From the NCBI GenBank assembly GCA_003427395.1, contig BFEA01000350.1:89206-126414 (forward strand): a stretch of DNA of 37,209 nucleotides. Direction: 5' to 3'. Under the pieces are notes generated by a model, which was given only the letters and a program-made list of their open reading frames with translations, was not told the DNA's origin and ran no database searches. The DNA is from Chara braunii (taxonomy: Eukaryota; Streptophyta; Charophyceae; Charales; Characeae). The stretch's first letter is position 1. Each line of letters opens with the position of its first letter. Shown here in pieces: positions 10,420 through 20,944 of this stretch. The position numbers were made by a program, and so were the translations under genes.

Positions 10420-10826
10420 CGGTAGCGGCCGCAAAAATGCTTCCGCTGAGACTCCGGAAGAAAAAGAAAAACGTTTGGCTAAAGAAAGGGTTGCATGGCG
10501 TTTACACAGAGAAAATGAAACTCCAGAAGCACGAGAAAAACGTCTTAAACGGGACGCGGCATAGCATAGGCTGACTCGAGAAAAAAAAAAACCGTCCAGA
10601 CACATTCGTTAACGTCACGACCTGCACGTTCACCTTTTCTGTCTTTAACATCGACAATGCACAGATGAACAATTCACAAAAAACATCGAATAGTCTTCGG
10701 CTCAAACAATTAGCACACCAAAAATTTATTCCCTCCTCTGATACAATACCCGACCCTGCATCTTTGCCTATGCAAGGAGTCGCGCAAGAACAATCCCCTC
10801 AACTTTGTCATGACTCCGCTTCCCTT
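10420..10826 (+). pseudogene. STPR-like 23-residue repeats, N-terminal part of Helitron-type protein (5' fragment)
   Basis: From about 10440 the frame reads two units starting ETPEEKEKRLAKERVAWRL and ETPEAREKRLKRDAA, exactly 23 residues apart. This is the pattern of STPR ('score and three peptide repeat') domains, which often precede the DUF6570 region in Helitron-type replication proteins. A TAG at 10562-10564 interrupts the second unit and would be CAG before one C-to-T change. Downstream, another frame (10605-10826) stays open until it is cut by the LTR start at 10827. The matching 3' part of the gene resumes on the same strand at 34327. Confidence 0.55.
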
Positions 10827-12084
10827 TGTCGAGCGCATCGGCCCTCGCATGAACGAGAGCCCTCCCGCCTATGTCACGCAGGAGTTAAAACAAAACAAAA
10901 TCAAGAGACAACTTAGGACGATGCATAAAGAATCCCACGAACCGCCGAGATGGACGCGGTTGCATTGTCCCTTCGCCGCTCTAGCCGGGTGCGCCAGCTA
11001 TACATCCCACGGTCCCCTACGACATGATAGGTTCTCGCGGGGCATAACTTACCTTCCCTAAGGGGCTGTCACCACCCTCAGGGGCGTATCCCTACCGAGC
11101 TACTGACCCACGTGCGAAAGCTTTTATGTGCAATTGCAGAGGTAGGTCAGCCGAGGGCGTTTGCTCGCTCGCTGGAGTATAGGTACGCTTGGTTAACGCC
11201 AAGCGTCGGGTGGACCCGAACGTTGTCCGTTCCCGACGGCGTTGATCTCCTCGGTACGAACGAGCGTCGGTCGACGAGGACGGCCTCGACCAAACGTGAA
11301 ACCCAACATATAATCCTANNCCCTTTATAATCTCCTACTCATAAAATGAATAAAATACATAAACAACATTNCGACTTGATGAGATGATCTGCCAAGGTTA
11401 TCATTTCCTGCCTACATGACCGAAGAGACAATTATANTGTCGTCCGAAGACGGAAGATCCGCCGCACACAGCTTTTACNAGGAAATACCGCGGGTACCAT
11501 GCAGATCGACAAGTGGTCTGACTCCTGGTTGACGTTTGAACTCCCGGTTCGACCATATTGTCGTACCGCATACATCTATTCGGAGGAGCGACTGACAATT
11601 ATGTCGGTCGATTTGTCCTCCTAGGCAATAATTACTCTCTCTGTTCCACGAATGACGAAGTACCCATCCCCAACATCGGATACTTGGCACGGAGATGTTT
11701 CATCTCCTGATTCTTCGCCCTCGCCCTTTTGCTCAAAACCTTCTCAGGTGTTCGGTTTTCATTTTGCTCGCCTCATTTTCCAGCGATCGATTACCCCTCA
11801 ATGCATTAGCATGATAGTGCCATCATCGGGGTAATCCAGATACTATCCATCTGGTTGGCCTACCTACGCAAGATTGTTATTATTTTTTTTTTTTTATTAC
11901 CCTGTAGAATCACACGGACGTGCCCCTATTGTACGGACAACTCACCGTAGCACCTGATTCGAGCGAGTGCGCTTAGCCGGGATAAACTTGTTAGCCCTCA
12001 CAGGCCTCAGCCTCTATCCGCTCGAGTCGCGTAAGCTCCTCGTCGTCAAAAGTCAAGGTGGAGACGAGTTCACCTCGAGAGACT

Positions 12085-12274
12085 CGAACCTTTCGCGTAT
12101 CATAGAGAGAAGTCATCCGTGAGACGAGCCTCTAGACTATGGCCCGGAACGGCTGACGCATCCGAAATAGGTGTGTGGTCGAACCTTTCTCGTATCATAG
12201 AGAGAAGTCATCCGTGAGGCGAGCCTCCAGACTATGGCGCGGAACGGCTGACGCATCCGAAATAGGTGTGTGGT
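12085..12274. repeat. 95-bp tandem duplication (left LTR)
   Basis: Two near-identical 95-bp units start CGAACCTTTC at 12085 and 12180. The second unit encodes the C-terminal part of the 162-codon ORF. Since 95 is not a multiple of three, the duplication shifts the frame, and the last residues of that ORF (RPHTYFGCVSRSGP) come from the other unit. Confidence 0.9.
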
Positions 12275-12625
12275 CGTGGTGTCCTTAATCCGGATAACGT
12301 CGTAGCGCTCCCCGGATAGGGTAATTTTGACGCTCACAATGACCCGAGAGAGGCATTGGAGGTTGCTCCCGCGATGGAAGTACAAGGTATATCCGTGAAC
12401 TTCGTCCGGAAGTCGGGCCACATTGGCTCGAACATCCGCGCGCGAGTTAGGAAAGAATCCCTGCCCACCACTGAGCAGGCCGATAAAACCAATCCACCGT
12501 GTGGGCGCTCCATCCCGAACTAGTAATAATCGTTCCGCTCGCCAAATCAGTTCCTCGTCCGTAGTGTCGCGAATTAGTAGATATCTGGCCTGAGTGAGGT
12601 CTCGCCGTCCGCTAGGCATCTGCAT
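12137..12625 (-). CDS. LTR ORF B, 162 residues, unknown function (left copy)
   Basis: Minus-strand ORF starting MQMPSGRRDLTQARYLLIRD, 17 nt downstream of the stop of ORF A and in a different frame. It has ordinary globular composition (Trp, Cys and aromatic residues well spread) and no signal peptide or membrane segment. No family is recognised. The C-terminus was altered by the 95-bp tandem duplication, so the ancestral protein probably ended differently. Being inside an LTR, the ORF is present twice in the element. It might be an accessory ORF of the retroelement or belong to something captured by the LTR. Confidence 0.45.
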   Translation of the reverse strand: MQMPSGRRDLTQARYLLIRDTTDEELIWRAERLLLVRDGAPTRWIGFIGLLSGGQGFFPNSRADVRANVARLPDEVHGYTLYFHRGSNLQCLSRVIVSVKITLSGERYDVIRIKDTTTTHLFRMRQPFRAIVWRLASRMTSLYDTRKVRPHTYFGCVSRSGP

Positions 12626-12642
12626 ACCGAAGAAGCCACCTG

Positions 12643-13146
12643 TTAGGAGAGGCGCTCGTAAACCTCACAAGCCTCGTCATAAAACGTGGTGACGTCGAAA
12701 CGTTCCGAGCGAATGATATTAAATCTATTCGCTCGGACCCGTCTCAGGTGATGGAGGAGGCCGAACGGACCTTGCAAATCGTTCAAATGGAGTACAATAT
12801 GGAGGAACATTCCTCTAACCTCAGGAATGTTCTCTACTCCCGGACAGTCCTCGTGAACCACAACTAGGTTCATGTCTCCATGATCTCGTGATGGATTAGG
12901 AGGCGCAAAATCATATCGCACAATATGCTGGTCTGGTTCAACCAAGAAAATATAACTCCGCGGTGGTTTCCGCACACTCCGGTCCCAGAATCGTAGCACG
13001 TCCCGCTCCGAGTAGACCTCAAGTGGGTTGTACACCAGCCTTCCTTTCCGTACCATGTCGGCGCGGGATCGTGTCGGCACCGCTAACCAATTAGTTGCCG
13101 CCTCGTGCGTGCTGAACAGTCGGAGGATCACTGTCTCCACAAGCAT
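12643..13146 (-). CDS. LTR ORF A, 167 residues, unknown function (left copy)
   Basis: Minus-strand ORF from ATG at 13146, starting MLVETVILRLFSTHEAATNW and ending CEVYERLS. Composition is protein-like: amphipathic helices, charged linkers, and VRYDFAPPNPSRDHGD in the middle. I see no zinc-binding, catalytic or membrane motif and recognise no family. It is followed 17 nt later by ORF B and could have formed one protein with it, since B lies in a different frame and a single frameshift would join them. A 10-bp hairpin (13224-13251) lies 78 bp upstream of the start. Confidence 0.5.
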   Translation of the reverse strand: MLVETVILRLFSTHEAATNWLAVPTRSRADMVRKGRLVYNPLEVYSERDVLRFWDRSVRKPPRSYIFLVEPDQHIVRYDFAPPNPSRDHGDMNLVVVHEDCPGVENIPEVRGMFLHIVLHLNDLQGPFGLLHHLRRVRANRFNIIRSERFDVTTFYDEACEVYERLS

Positions 13147-13223
13147 CTGAACGATGAAGCCGTAACTCTCGTCAAAATAATTCAGACTTACCCACTTCCA
13201 TGTTCAATCTTCACCCCCCTTTT

Positions 13224-13251
13224 CGGACCGTGATTCTCGTGTCACGGTCCG
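13224..13251. other. Perfect 10-bp hairpin (left LTR)
   Basis: CGGACCGTGA and TCACGGTCCG enclose an 8-nt loop. The same structure occurs at 29243-29270. It sits just upstream of LTR ORF A on the minus strand. It could be a terminator-like or regulatory structure; function is not inferable. Confidence 0.6.
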
Positions 13252-14677
13252 ATCGCGAGAGTAGTGCCTATTTGCNCTCCCGTTAACACTAGTTGAATCA
13301 CGGGCTGGGCTTCTTGTGGCGCCANCCCTCCNACACNTTGGTGGCGCCTAAAATGGCCACCCANCAAGATGCTAGGTTCAGCCTCCCCTTTTCCTGAAAG
13401 CACGAGGGGCAACTGCTCTCAGCTTCTAGACACCCTACCCTCTAGGAAGTGGTCTGGAATACCCCTCCCCCTCGCCCNAACACANTGTTCAGGACTCAGA
13501 AGTCGGGCTGGCTCCACCGCAANAGCATGGTATCCCNCCGCCTAAGCNNTCCGCTCCGAGTNGATAACANGGNCGGCCCCTAANGCAACGNACCCCCGCC
13601 TCGGATGCCTCNTANAGANAAGAANCCTAGACCCTAGGTGCAGACGACCGCTCTATGCCTTCNCGGNTANGGGTCGANTTAGACGNATTGAGAAGAGAAA
13701 GAAGTAAAATATTTTGGACGGGCATAGAAGGAAAGTGGTCGATCGGGATAGAATGGGGAAATCCTTGGGAAGATACTAAGGTATTCCCTTATCTTCTTCT
13801 CTTTTAATTTTCTCACGGCCTTCATTCTTTCAGCACCCGTCCGTGCGCATTTCCATTATTATTTTTGTTCCTCCTCCTTTCTGTTACATGCATTCAGGTT
13901 GAGTGGGAAAAAGGTGAGCATCCCCATTATTCACCCGAGCAAACAATGCTGATTCCTTCTCACATGCATCTCTCATCCTACCTGCACAATCAAGAAAAGA
14001 AACAATCCAGAGATTCATCCATCCCCAAAATAAGTCAGCCCTTTCTTCACACGCATGACATCACACTCTTACTCTACCTTTTCCCCTGAATTCAAAGCAA
14101 GGTCANGCAATGTGTGGGTTCACGCGGGTGTGTAAAGGAGCTGAGTCACACTGACCTTGAGTGATTTTTATGAGGGCTCACTCAAGAAAGCCAAATATCT
14201 TCACAAAAGTTACGCCGCACAACTCTCGTTGTGGCCGCTTACAAGGACGAGTCACACCCTCCTTCAAACGCCAACACTGACCCATGCGCTGCTCACCAAC
14301 ACAGAAGAGATTTCGCCGCTGAGGAGAGTGTCCCACTCTCAAATCCCACAGCCTCGATGTCACACCTTTCGGTAAAGACAGCGCCAACTCCACCCGCCAA
14401 ATACCAAGTCAGGTCACCACCTGCCTGCCGCAATACTTGGTGGTTCCGGACCCAATCCTCGCTTACTCGATATGCCGCAAAAAAATAACAACGGCCTCAG
14501 CAATTCTTACAAGTGTCGTATGCCGCAACGCTGTCAACAAGATGATCGTCACACCCTTTCTGTTACAAGGTGCACTTCCACCTTGGCGGTACCGTCCCTG
14601 CGACAACGTCCTACCCCCCTTCCAGCAGTCCTGTGCAAAATACTGTTGCCACATAATCCAGCAGCACCCTCGCCGTA

Positions 14678-14900
14678 CCGCCAAGAAAATTGGTGTTGCC
14701 GCTGCCAGAATTCCGCAGTGCTTCCGCTGTACCGCCAAGAATACCAGCGCTGCCGCTGCACAATTTCAGCAGCGCTCTCGCTGTTCCGCCAAGAATACCA
14801 GCGCCGCCGCCACACAATTTCAGCAGTGCGTTCGCTGTTCCGCCAAGAAAACAGATGCTGCTGCCGCAAAAATTCGGCAGCACTTCCGCCGCACCCCCCT
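14678..14900. repeat. 54-bp minisatellite (left LTR)
   Basis: CCGCCAAGAA-type landmarks recur at 14678, 14732, 14786 and 14840, with a degenerate one near 14894, so the period is 54 bp (18 codons). Because the period is a multiple of three, several frames stay open on both strands and give repeat peptides such as PPRIPALPLHNFSSALAV. These frames conflict with each other, so I do not call a protein. Confidence 0.85.
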
Positions 14901-14964
14901 AGAAAACCAGCAGCAACCTCAAGGCCACGGCTTCCCCACAGCCTGCAGCACAGCACAGACGGTG

Positions 14965-15950
14965 NNNNNNNNNNNNNNNNNNNNNNNNNNNNNNNNNNNN
15001 NNNNNNNNNNNNNNNNNNNNNNNNNNNNNNNNNNNNNNNNNNNNNNNNNNNNNNNNNNNNNNNNNNNNNNNNNNNNNNNNNNNNNNNNNNNNNNNNNNNN
15101 NNNNNNNNNNNNNNNNNNNNNNNNNNNNNNNNNNNNNNNNNNNNNNNNNNNNNNNNNNNNNNNNNNNNNNNNNNNNNNNNNNNNNNNNNNNNNNNNNNNN
15201 NNNNNNNNNNNNNNNNNNNNNNNNNNNNNNNNNNNNNNNNNNNNNNNNNNNNNNNNNNNNNNNNNNNNNNNNNNNNNNNNNNNNNNNNNNNNNNNNNNNN
15301 NNNNNNNNNNNNNNNNNNNNNNNNNNNNNNNNNNNNNNNNNNNNNNNNNNNNNNNNNNNNNNNNNNNNNNNNNNNNNNNNNNNNNNNNNNNNNNNNNNNN
15401 NNNNNNNNNNNNNNNNNNNNNNNNNNNNNNNNNNNNNNNNNNNNNNNNNNNNNNNNNNNNNNNNNNNNNNNNNNNNNNNNNNNNNNNNNNNNNNNNNNNN
15501 NNNNNNNNNNNNNNNNNNNNNNNNNNNNNNNNNNNNNNNNNNNNNNNNNNNNNNNNNNNNNNNNNNNNNNNNNNNNNNNNNNNNNNNNNNNNNNNNNNNN
15601 NNNNNNNNNNNNNNNNNNNNNNNNNNNNNNNNNNNNNNNNNNNNNNNNNNNNNNNNNNNNNNNNNNNNNNNNNNNNNNNNNNNNNNNNNNNNNNNNNNNN
15701 NNNNNNNNNNNNNNNNNNNNNNNNNNNNNNNNNNNNNNNNNNNNNNNNNNNNNNNNNNNNNNNNNNNNNNNNNNNNNNNNNNNNNNNNNNNNNNNNNNNN
15801 NNNNNNNNNNNNNNNNNNNNNNNNNNNNNNNNNNNNNNNNNNNNNNNNNNNNNNNNNNNNNNNNNNNNNNNNNNNNNNNNNNNNNNNNNNNNNNNNNNNN
15901 NNNNNNNNNNNNNNNNNNNNNNNNNNNNNNNNNNNNNNNNNNNNNNNNNN
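14965..15950. other. Assembly gap (986 N)
   Basis: Run of N inside the left LTR. The right LTR has about 2.34 kb here, or about 1.15 kb without its tandem duplication, so the gap hides one or more hammerhead-bearing units. Confidence 0.95.
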
Positions 15951-17109
15951 AAGAAGAAATCTTACAAAAAAATCTAAACGAAATCTAAAAAAAAAAAAAA
16001 AAACTTTCTAAAAAAAAACAGTCGCCCGTTTCTTCGAGCACCTGCACAGTTCATGGGGACACTAAGTCCCCTTCACTCCTCGCAACGCCACCTCGCGCTT
16101 TAGTTATTTCTTTTTGTTTTGTTTTTTTCTTCGTTTTCCGTTGGCTCAGGCCAACGATCGCGTCGTTTCGCCCTGATGGCGTCATCCAACAAGAACCAAA
16201 AAAAAAAAAACAAAACAAAGAGAAAAGGGGCTCCTTACCTCGACGTTGCAGCCCACTCCATCGCGCCCGCATCTGGTTGCCTATACGTCCAGCTACGGGA
16301 CAGGTAAGTAAATGGTTTTTTTTTTTTTCTCAAAATAAAAATTTAAAATTTAGGCCCTTTCTCGGTTTATACGTGTCACCCCTACCCAGGGGCCATTTCA
16401 CCCCGGCGCGGCTGATTTCAGCCGTGCGATCTCGAAGATCAAACGGCCAAAAATCGGCCGCACCCCTTGTTTAGTCACGGGCTGCTCCAAAAGGAGCCAG
16501 CCCGGTAGTGCATTGATCAGGTTCGATCCCCATGTCTGCGGGGTAGCAATCTGGTGACGGTACCTACAGGGCTAGCTATGGCCCTTCTATATGAAGGGCT
16601 CTGGTGCCCAGCAGGCCCCGTCCCAGCGTCTAGCAGGCTAAGCCTGCTAAGCCGGCTTGCCGCCGTGGCTGGCAGGCGAACTTGGTAGCCGACAGCCTTC
16701 GCCCCCGGGTCCTCGGCGCATAAGCCCTATTGACCCTAGCCATTCCTTCACGCCGAGGTCCCCTTTTTGGCCCACTTAGGCCCTGAATCGCGCGGCTTAA
16801 CAGCCGCACGACCTTATTATAGGTAGACTAAGTTTTAACTTTTGTTTTCCCATGACCGCACACTACTGCGGCCTTGTCGAACCCGGGGACGACAGTACCG
16901 ACCCCCCTTATCCCGTACAGGCGTCGATGTCGCCCTGCGTCGACGACGTCAGGTACAAAAAAAATTTAAGTCTCTCAGTCATAGCGTTGGTCTGAATAAC
17001 TTTTGGCAACATCAATCTCATCAAGTCCTCCAATTAAATGAACAGATCAGACAGCGTCCGACGTTGAAAACCACGGGCAGATACCCTTGTCAGGGTTTCT
17101 GCCCCGACA

Positions 17110-18717
17110 GCATTCCCGGGCTCCATTGAACGACTTCCACGTCGTTCACGTGGTCGGTGCCCTCAATATTAATTTTTTACAGATACCTCTCTCAGTATCT
17201 TTCAATCTTAATAAAATCACAGATACTTTAACAAGCGGATATCCGAAAAAAAAAAAGACTCCTTACTATTAAACGAGTTATGCCCTCGAAGCCAAAATTC
17301 ACAATCATTCTGCACTCATCGGATCGGTACCAAATTCAGTCCCTGGAAGCCCAAAATTCGAAACTCAGGCCCAGATTCAGCCCCTGGAAACCCAAAATTC
17401 AAAGGATTTAGTTTTAATGGTTCTGGCTAACAATTCATTCGGTTGGAAATCATTATTTCAATCATCTGGGCAAGCAACCATCACTGCCGGGAATTTAACC
17501 CGGGTCTCTCATGTCCATGGGGATGCATCCATAACACTTCAACACACTCACGTGGTGCCAGGAGTTTAACCTGGACCTCTCACGTAACACAAGGATACTC
17601 GTATTATACTACAGTCATGGTTGTCGGGGAAAATAATAGCAAGGCTCCGTTTTTCCACCATCCCTTCTGGAAGACCTATATTAACCTTCAGCTAATTCCC
17701 AGAATGAGCCAGGAATAACCCCTGACAGGTCTTCATAACCCAACCTATGATAATCGTTCGGACATAGTCTGAACTGGCCATCCAATACAATAACCCATTA
17801 TTTAAGTCCTTTACCCGACTTTCATAACCCATCCGATTGTGCAATTTTACAAATACCTATGATTTTTATGTCTTAGTATCCCCGAATTTTATGTGACTCC
17901 ATCGAGGAGTGGTGTAATCCTCCGCAAAGGATAACATCCCGACATCAAGCCCCGCTTTAGATCCGGGCCTCACCACATTCCCTCCGATTCCAGTGTCGCA
18001 ACTTTGTTAATGCCACGTCTACAGGGCGAGACAACCCCATCCATATAGTCCAAGTTGGTCAGACGAGAATCATAAGGACGCGGCGATCTTGCATATCACA
18101 AGGATAGACGACCAACCCCACCCCTGTGATAAGCAGCGATCGTTCCCCACCATAGGCGAGGTCTCAACAAGATTACGATACCATTCTCCTTTTCAGTGGT
18201 AGTGTAGCCATCGCCCTTTTTCAAGGAAAATGACATCATCTCGTTGTCGACCAGGAACCAAGTTTCGGCACGAGCCTCACTACCACCTGCAAGACTCACA
18301 TCTTTCAGGAATATCAAGACACAATAAAGACTAGGTATTACATATAACTTATTATATGTATTAAACCATGTGCCTACAGAACGAATATTTATCGTTCAGG
18401 AAGCCACATGTTACAAACTAAGTCATAACTTTGCGCAAATGATCCACACTCATCCTTTACAAGCAAAACACATTCAACATCAGAAGTAAAAGAGATGCAC
18501 GCTTAGAGAATCATTTTTACAGGATTTGAAAAATTATTATGCATATCAATTATTTTGCTCAAAAACGAAGAATAATGACAAAGATGACGTCAACAAGTAA
18601 TTCATTACAAGTCCATTCGTGTCTGTCTATTACATGAAAACTATATCTTACAAATGCTTAATCATAAAATCAAGTTAGCCAGAGGTATCAATGTCTGTTA
18701 AGAAAGTAAGGCATTAT
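17110..18717 (-). other. Non-coding internal 3' region of the retroelement
   Basis: Lies between the end of integrase and the left LTR. No supported ORF. It contains two diverged direct motifs around AATTTAACCCGGGTCTCTCA (about 17485) and AGTTTAACCTGGACCTCTCA (about 17563), and repeats of CCAAAATTC near 17290-17400. No clear polypurine tract is visible beside the LTR at 17110. A 73-codon minus-strand frame at 18096-18317 shows no domain. Confidence 0.5.
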
Positions 18718-18951
18718 TTAGTCCCTATGAACGAACTTCTTTAAGCGTGAGCCAGAAACCCAATCTCGCCCACGTGCTTCATCCATCTCCTCAATATCGT
18801 AAGCTCCATGTTCTGTTTTCTTAATGATACGATATGACCCCATCCATCGGTTATCTAATTTCCTCGACCACTGCTTTTCAAGAGAAGAGTCATAGAGGAG
18901 GAAAATATCCCCCACTTCCGACGGTTCCTTTCGAACCCGGGGTTGCTTATC
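18718..18951 (-). pseudogene. Integrase C-terminus with GPY/F-like module
   Basis: Continues the integrase frame after a TGA at 18952-18954. It contains VGDIFLLYDSSLEKQW and RWMGSYRI, the GPY/F module (usually RWxGPYxV) typical of gypsy integrase C-termini, and ends GSRLKKFVHRD. The TGA stands where Trp is expected, so this is the separated tail of the same protein and not an independent gene. Confidence 0.75.
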
Positions 18952-20644
18952 TCATCTAACTTTATCCACCTGTCTACTGTCCGTTGTTGACGCAGCGGCC
19001 TCTCCAACTTTTTCCTCAGTAGCTTTTATCTGTCTGACCCTCATATCTAACAATTCCTCTGTAGAAAGTCTAACTTTCATATCCTGTTTTTGCCATGTGG
19101 TCAGGAAACTCTCAATTGGGAACGTAGCATGTCGTCCAAACCATAACGTAACAGGAGCATACCCAGTAGTCCGTTTTACAATTATATTTTCAACAAATAT
19201 GGCAGCTCTAAGATAGACGGGCCATGTTGACAGCTTGCCAGCACACCATTTAGCTAACAAATTGGTCAAGGTGGCATGCCCACGTTCGACCAGAGCATTG
19301 GCCTGGGAGTGCGCTCTAGTAGTATAACTATAGTTCACTCCCAGCCTTTTCAGGAGGGCATGAACCTCTTCTGCCCGAAATTCACCGCCTCGATCCATCA
19401 TAAACTCCCGAACGAATGGATACCGAAGGTAAAACTCTTCGATACATTCTGCCAGGATTTTTCCGGTTCGTTCACGGATTGCACGCCCATCAACAAACCC
19501 GGTAAGATTATCTCTCGCGTCAAAAATGTATCTGTATCTATTAAGCCCGGGTGGTATAACGACCAGGTCGAGGTGCACAACCGCCCCTGACTCAACCACG
19601 TAACGCGGATTGAGAGGCTCGACATAACGGAGATTTGAACGTTTCTGACAAGGAATGCAAGAGCTGCAGAACTTCGCTACCATCTTACCCATACCATCCC
19701 AAAAATAGAGATGTTGGATATTTCTTAATGTCACTCGTGCGGACCGATGTCCGCCCGCTACTCCATCATGTAGAGCCGCAATCACATCCAATTGTCTGAG
19801 AACCCCACATACTACTCTCTTAGGCATTCCATCGTCAGACTTTTTGAAGAGATGCCCCTGTCGAACGACAAAATCCTTTGCCTTCTCTCTTATTTCTGGC
19901 TCTATCTCTGCCTCGTTCAGGTCCCCATTCAGCCAAAGCCCAATCTTCTTATAAATCCCATCATATTCCTTCTCACGAAAGTCTTCTTTATTCTCACTGC
20001 CTTCCCCTTCTTCCAACATTAACTTGCCTCGATCTTCCTGTATCAACGAATTAACCAGGAATACCATTCCCCCGGAGATCCTGAGAGCTTCGTCACCCTG
20101 CTCATGTCCTCCTTCAATCGTAAGAGGTTCTTCTGAAAGTTGTACTGGGTCGGACAACGCCAACCTCATGATCTGCTCAGCAGACCGTTCGCCCCAAGGA
20201 TCCTCCTCAATAAAGGGCTCACTCATCACAAGTTCTGAACACTTTTGATAACAACTCGGCGGACTCCAGATCGACTTCCCACGTCGGGACGAAGCGTTAG
20301 TGATATATTCCCAACCATTGATACTTAGTTGTTGCTCGTCCGTCTCCAGAAACTCATCCACAGGAACCGAGTCTTCTGCCCGATCTTTCGAAAAATCCCA
20401 CTCAATCCGACTCAATCCATCTGCTCGATTTTGTGCTCCTGCAATACGCTCGATCTCAAAGTCGAACATCCAGATATAGATCAACCATCGAGCAATAGTC
20501 GGATCTGAGGGAGAATAATTCTTCAGTGACTGCGCCAAGGCAGTCGGATCAACTCGCAGGACAAACCGCCTTCCAAACACATAGTTTCGGAAGATCCTGA
20601 AACAGTGAAGCACTGCAAGGGTTTCCTTCTTATTGGGAATATTT
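18952..20644 (-). pseudogene. RNase H C-terminal part and integrase
   Basis: Long minus-strand frame. The N-terminal part completes RNase H (LRVDPTALAQ and NRADGLSR, matching the TDHxAL and ADALSR landmarks). Integrase follows: an HHCC zinc-binding domain (HDGVAGGH ... CSSCIPCQ) and a DDE catalytic core with Asp in VVHLDLVVIPP, Asp in FMMDRGGEF and Glu in ALVERGHATL. All catalytic residues are present. The frame joins the preceding RNase H frame through a frameshift near 20640-20658 and is cut off from its C-terminus by the TGA at 18952. It integrates element cDNA into host DNA when functional. Confidence 0.85.
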
Positions 20645-20944
20645 CCTTTCTGCCTCATTCAGCGTTTGACTTTCAAATCTCAATGGTCGTTCTCGCCCCT
20701 CTCCATCCTTTTGGATGAGGACTCCACCCAATGTCATGGGGCCTGCATCCGTTTCAACCACAAAAGGCCGATTGGCGTCATTGTCAAAGCATGGAACTCC
20801 CAGGATCAATCCCCCTTCTCGGAATTGTGCCTTGATGTCGTCGACAGCCGCCTGCTGCTTTGGATCCCATTCCCATTTTTTATTTTTACGCACCAACTTC
20901 CGTAGGTGCTCCACCCTTGCCACGAACCTGCGAATGAAGATACG
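20630..20944 (-). pseudogene. RT thumb/connection and start of RNase H
   Basis: Minus-strand frame with ARVEHLRKLVRKNKKWEWD (the conserved stretch after RT) and the first RNase H Asp in FVVETDAGPMTLGGVL. It ends LNEAERKYSQ, after which a frameshift leads into the integrase frame. It is separated from RT by a TAG at 20945-20947. Confidence 0.75.

Larger units (their letters stand above)
10827..17109 (-). repeat. Left copy of the long LTR (3' LTR in element orientation)
   Basis: Starts TGTCGAGCGCATCGG at 10827 and ends CCCCGACA at 17109. It aligns with 26846-34326 at a constant offset of 16,019 from 10827 to the N gap at 14965. It aligns again from 15951 to 17109 with about 33327-34326. It is 6,283 bp with an estimated 986-bp gap. 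The gap removes the region corresponding to the hammerhead-bearing tandem units. Outer segments differ from the right copy by scattered substitutions. Confidence 0.85.

Noticed and set aside
11652-11834. Small plus-strand ORFs inside the LTRs (also 11112-11330 and the right-hand copies)
   Set aside because: They are short, contain ambiguous bases or lack domains, and are antisense to the element.
14437-16011. A 524-codon plus-strand frame and a second overlapping 501-codon frame
   Set aside because: Most of each frame is the run of N at 14965-15950; the rest is the 54-bp minisatellite and an A-rich stretch.
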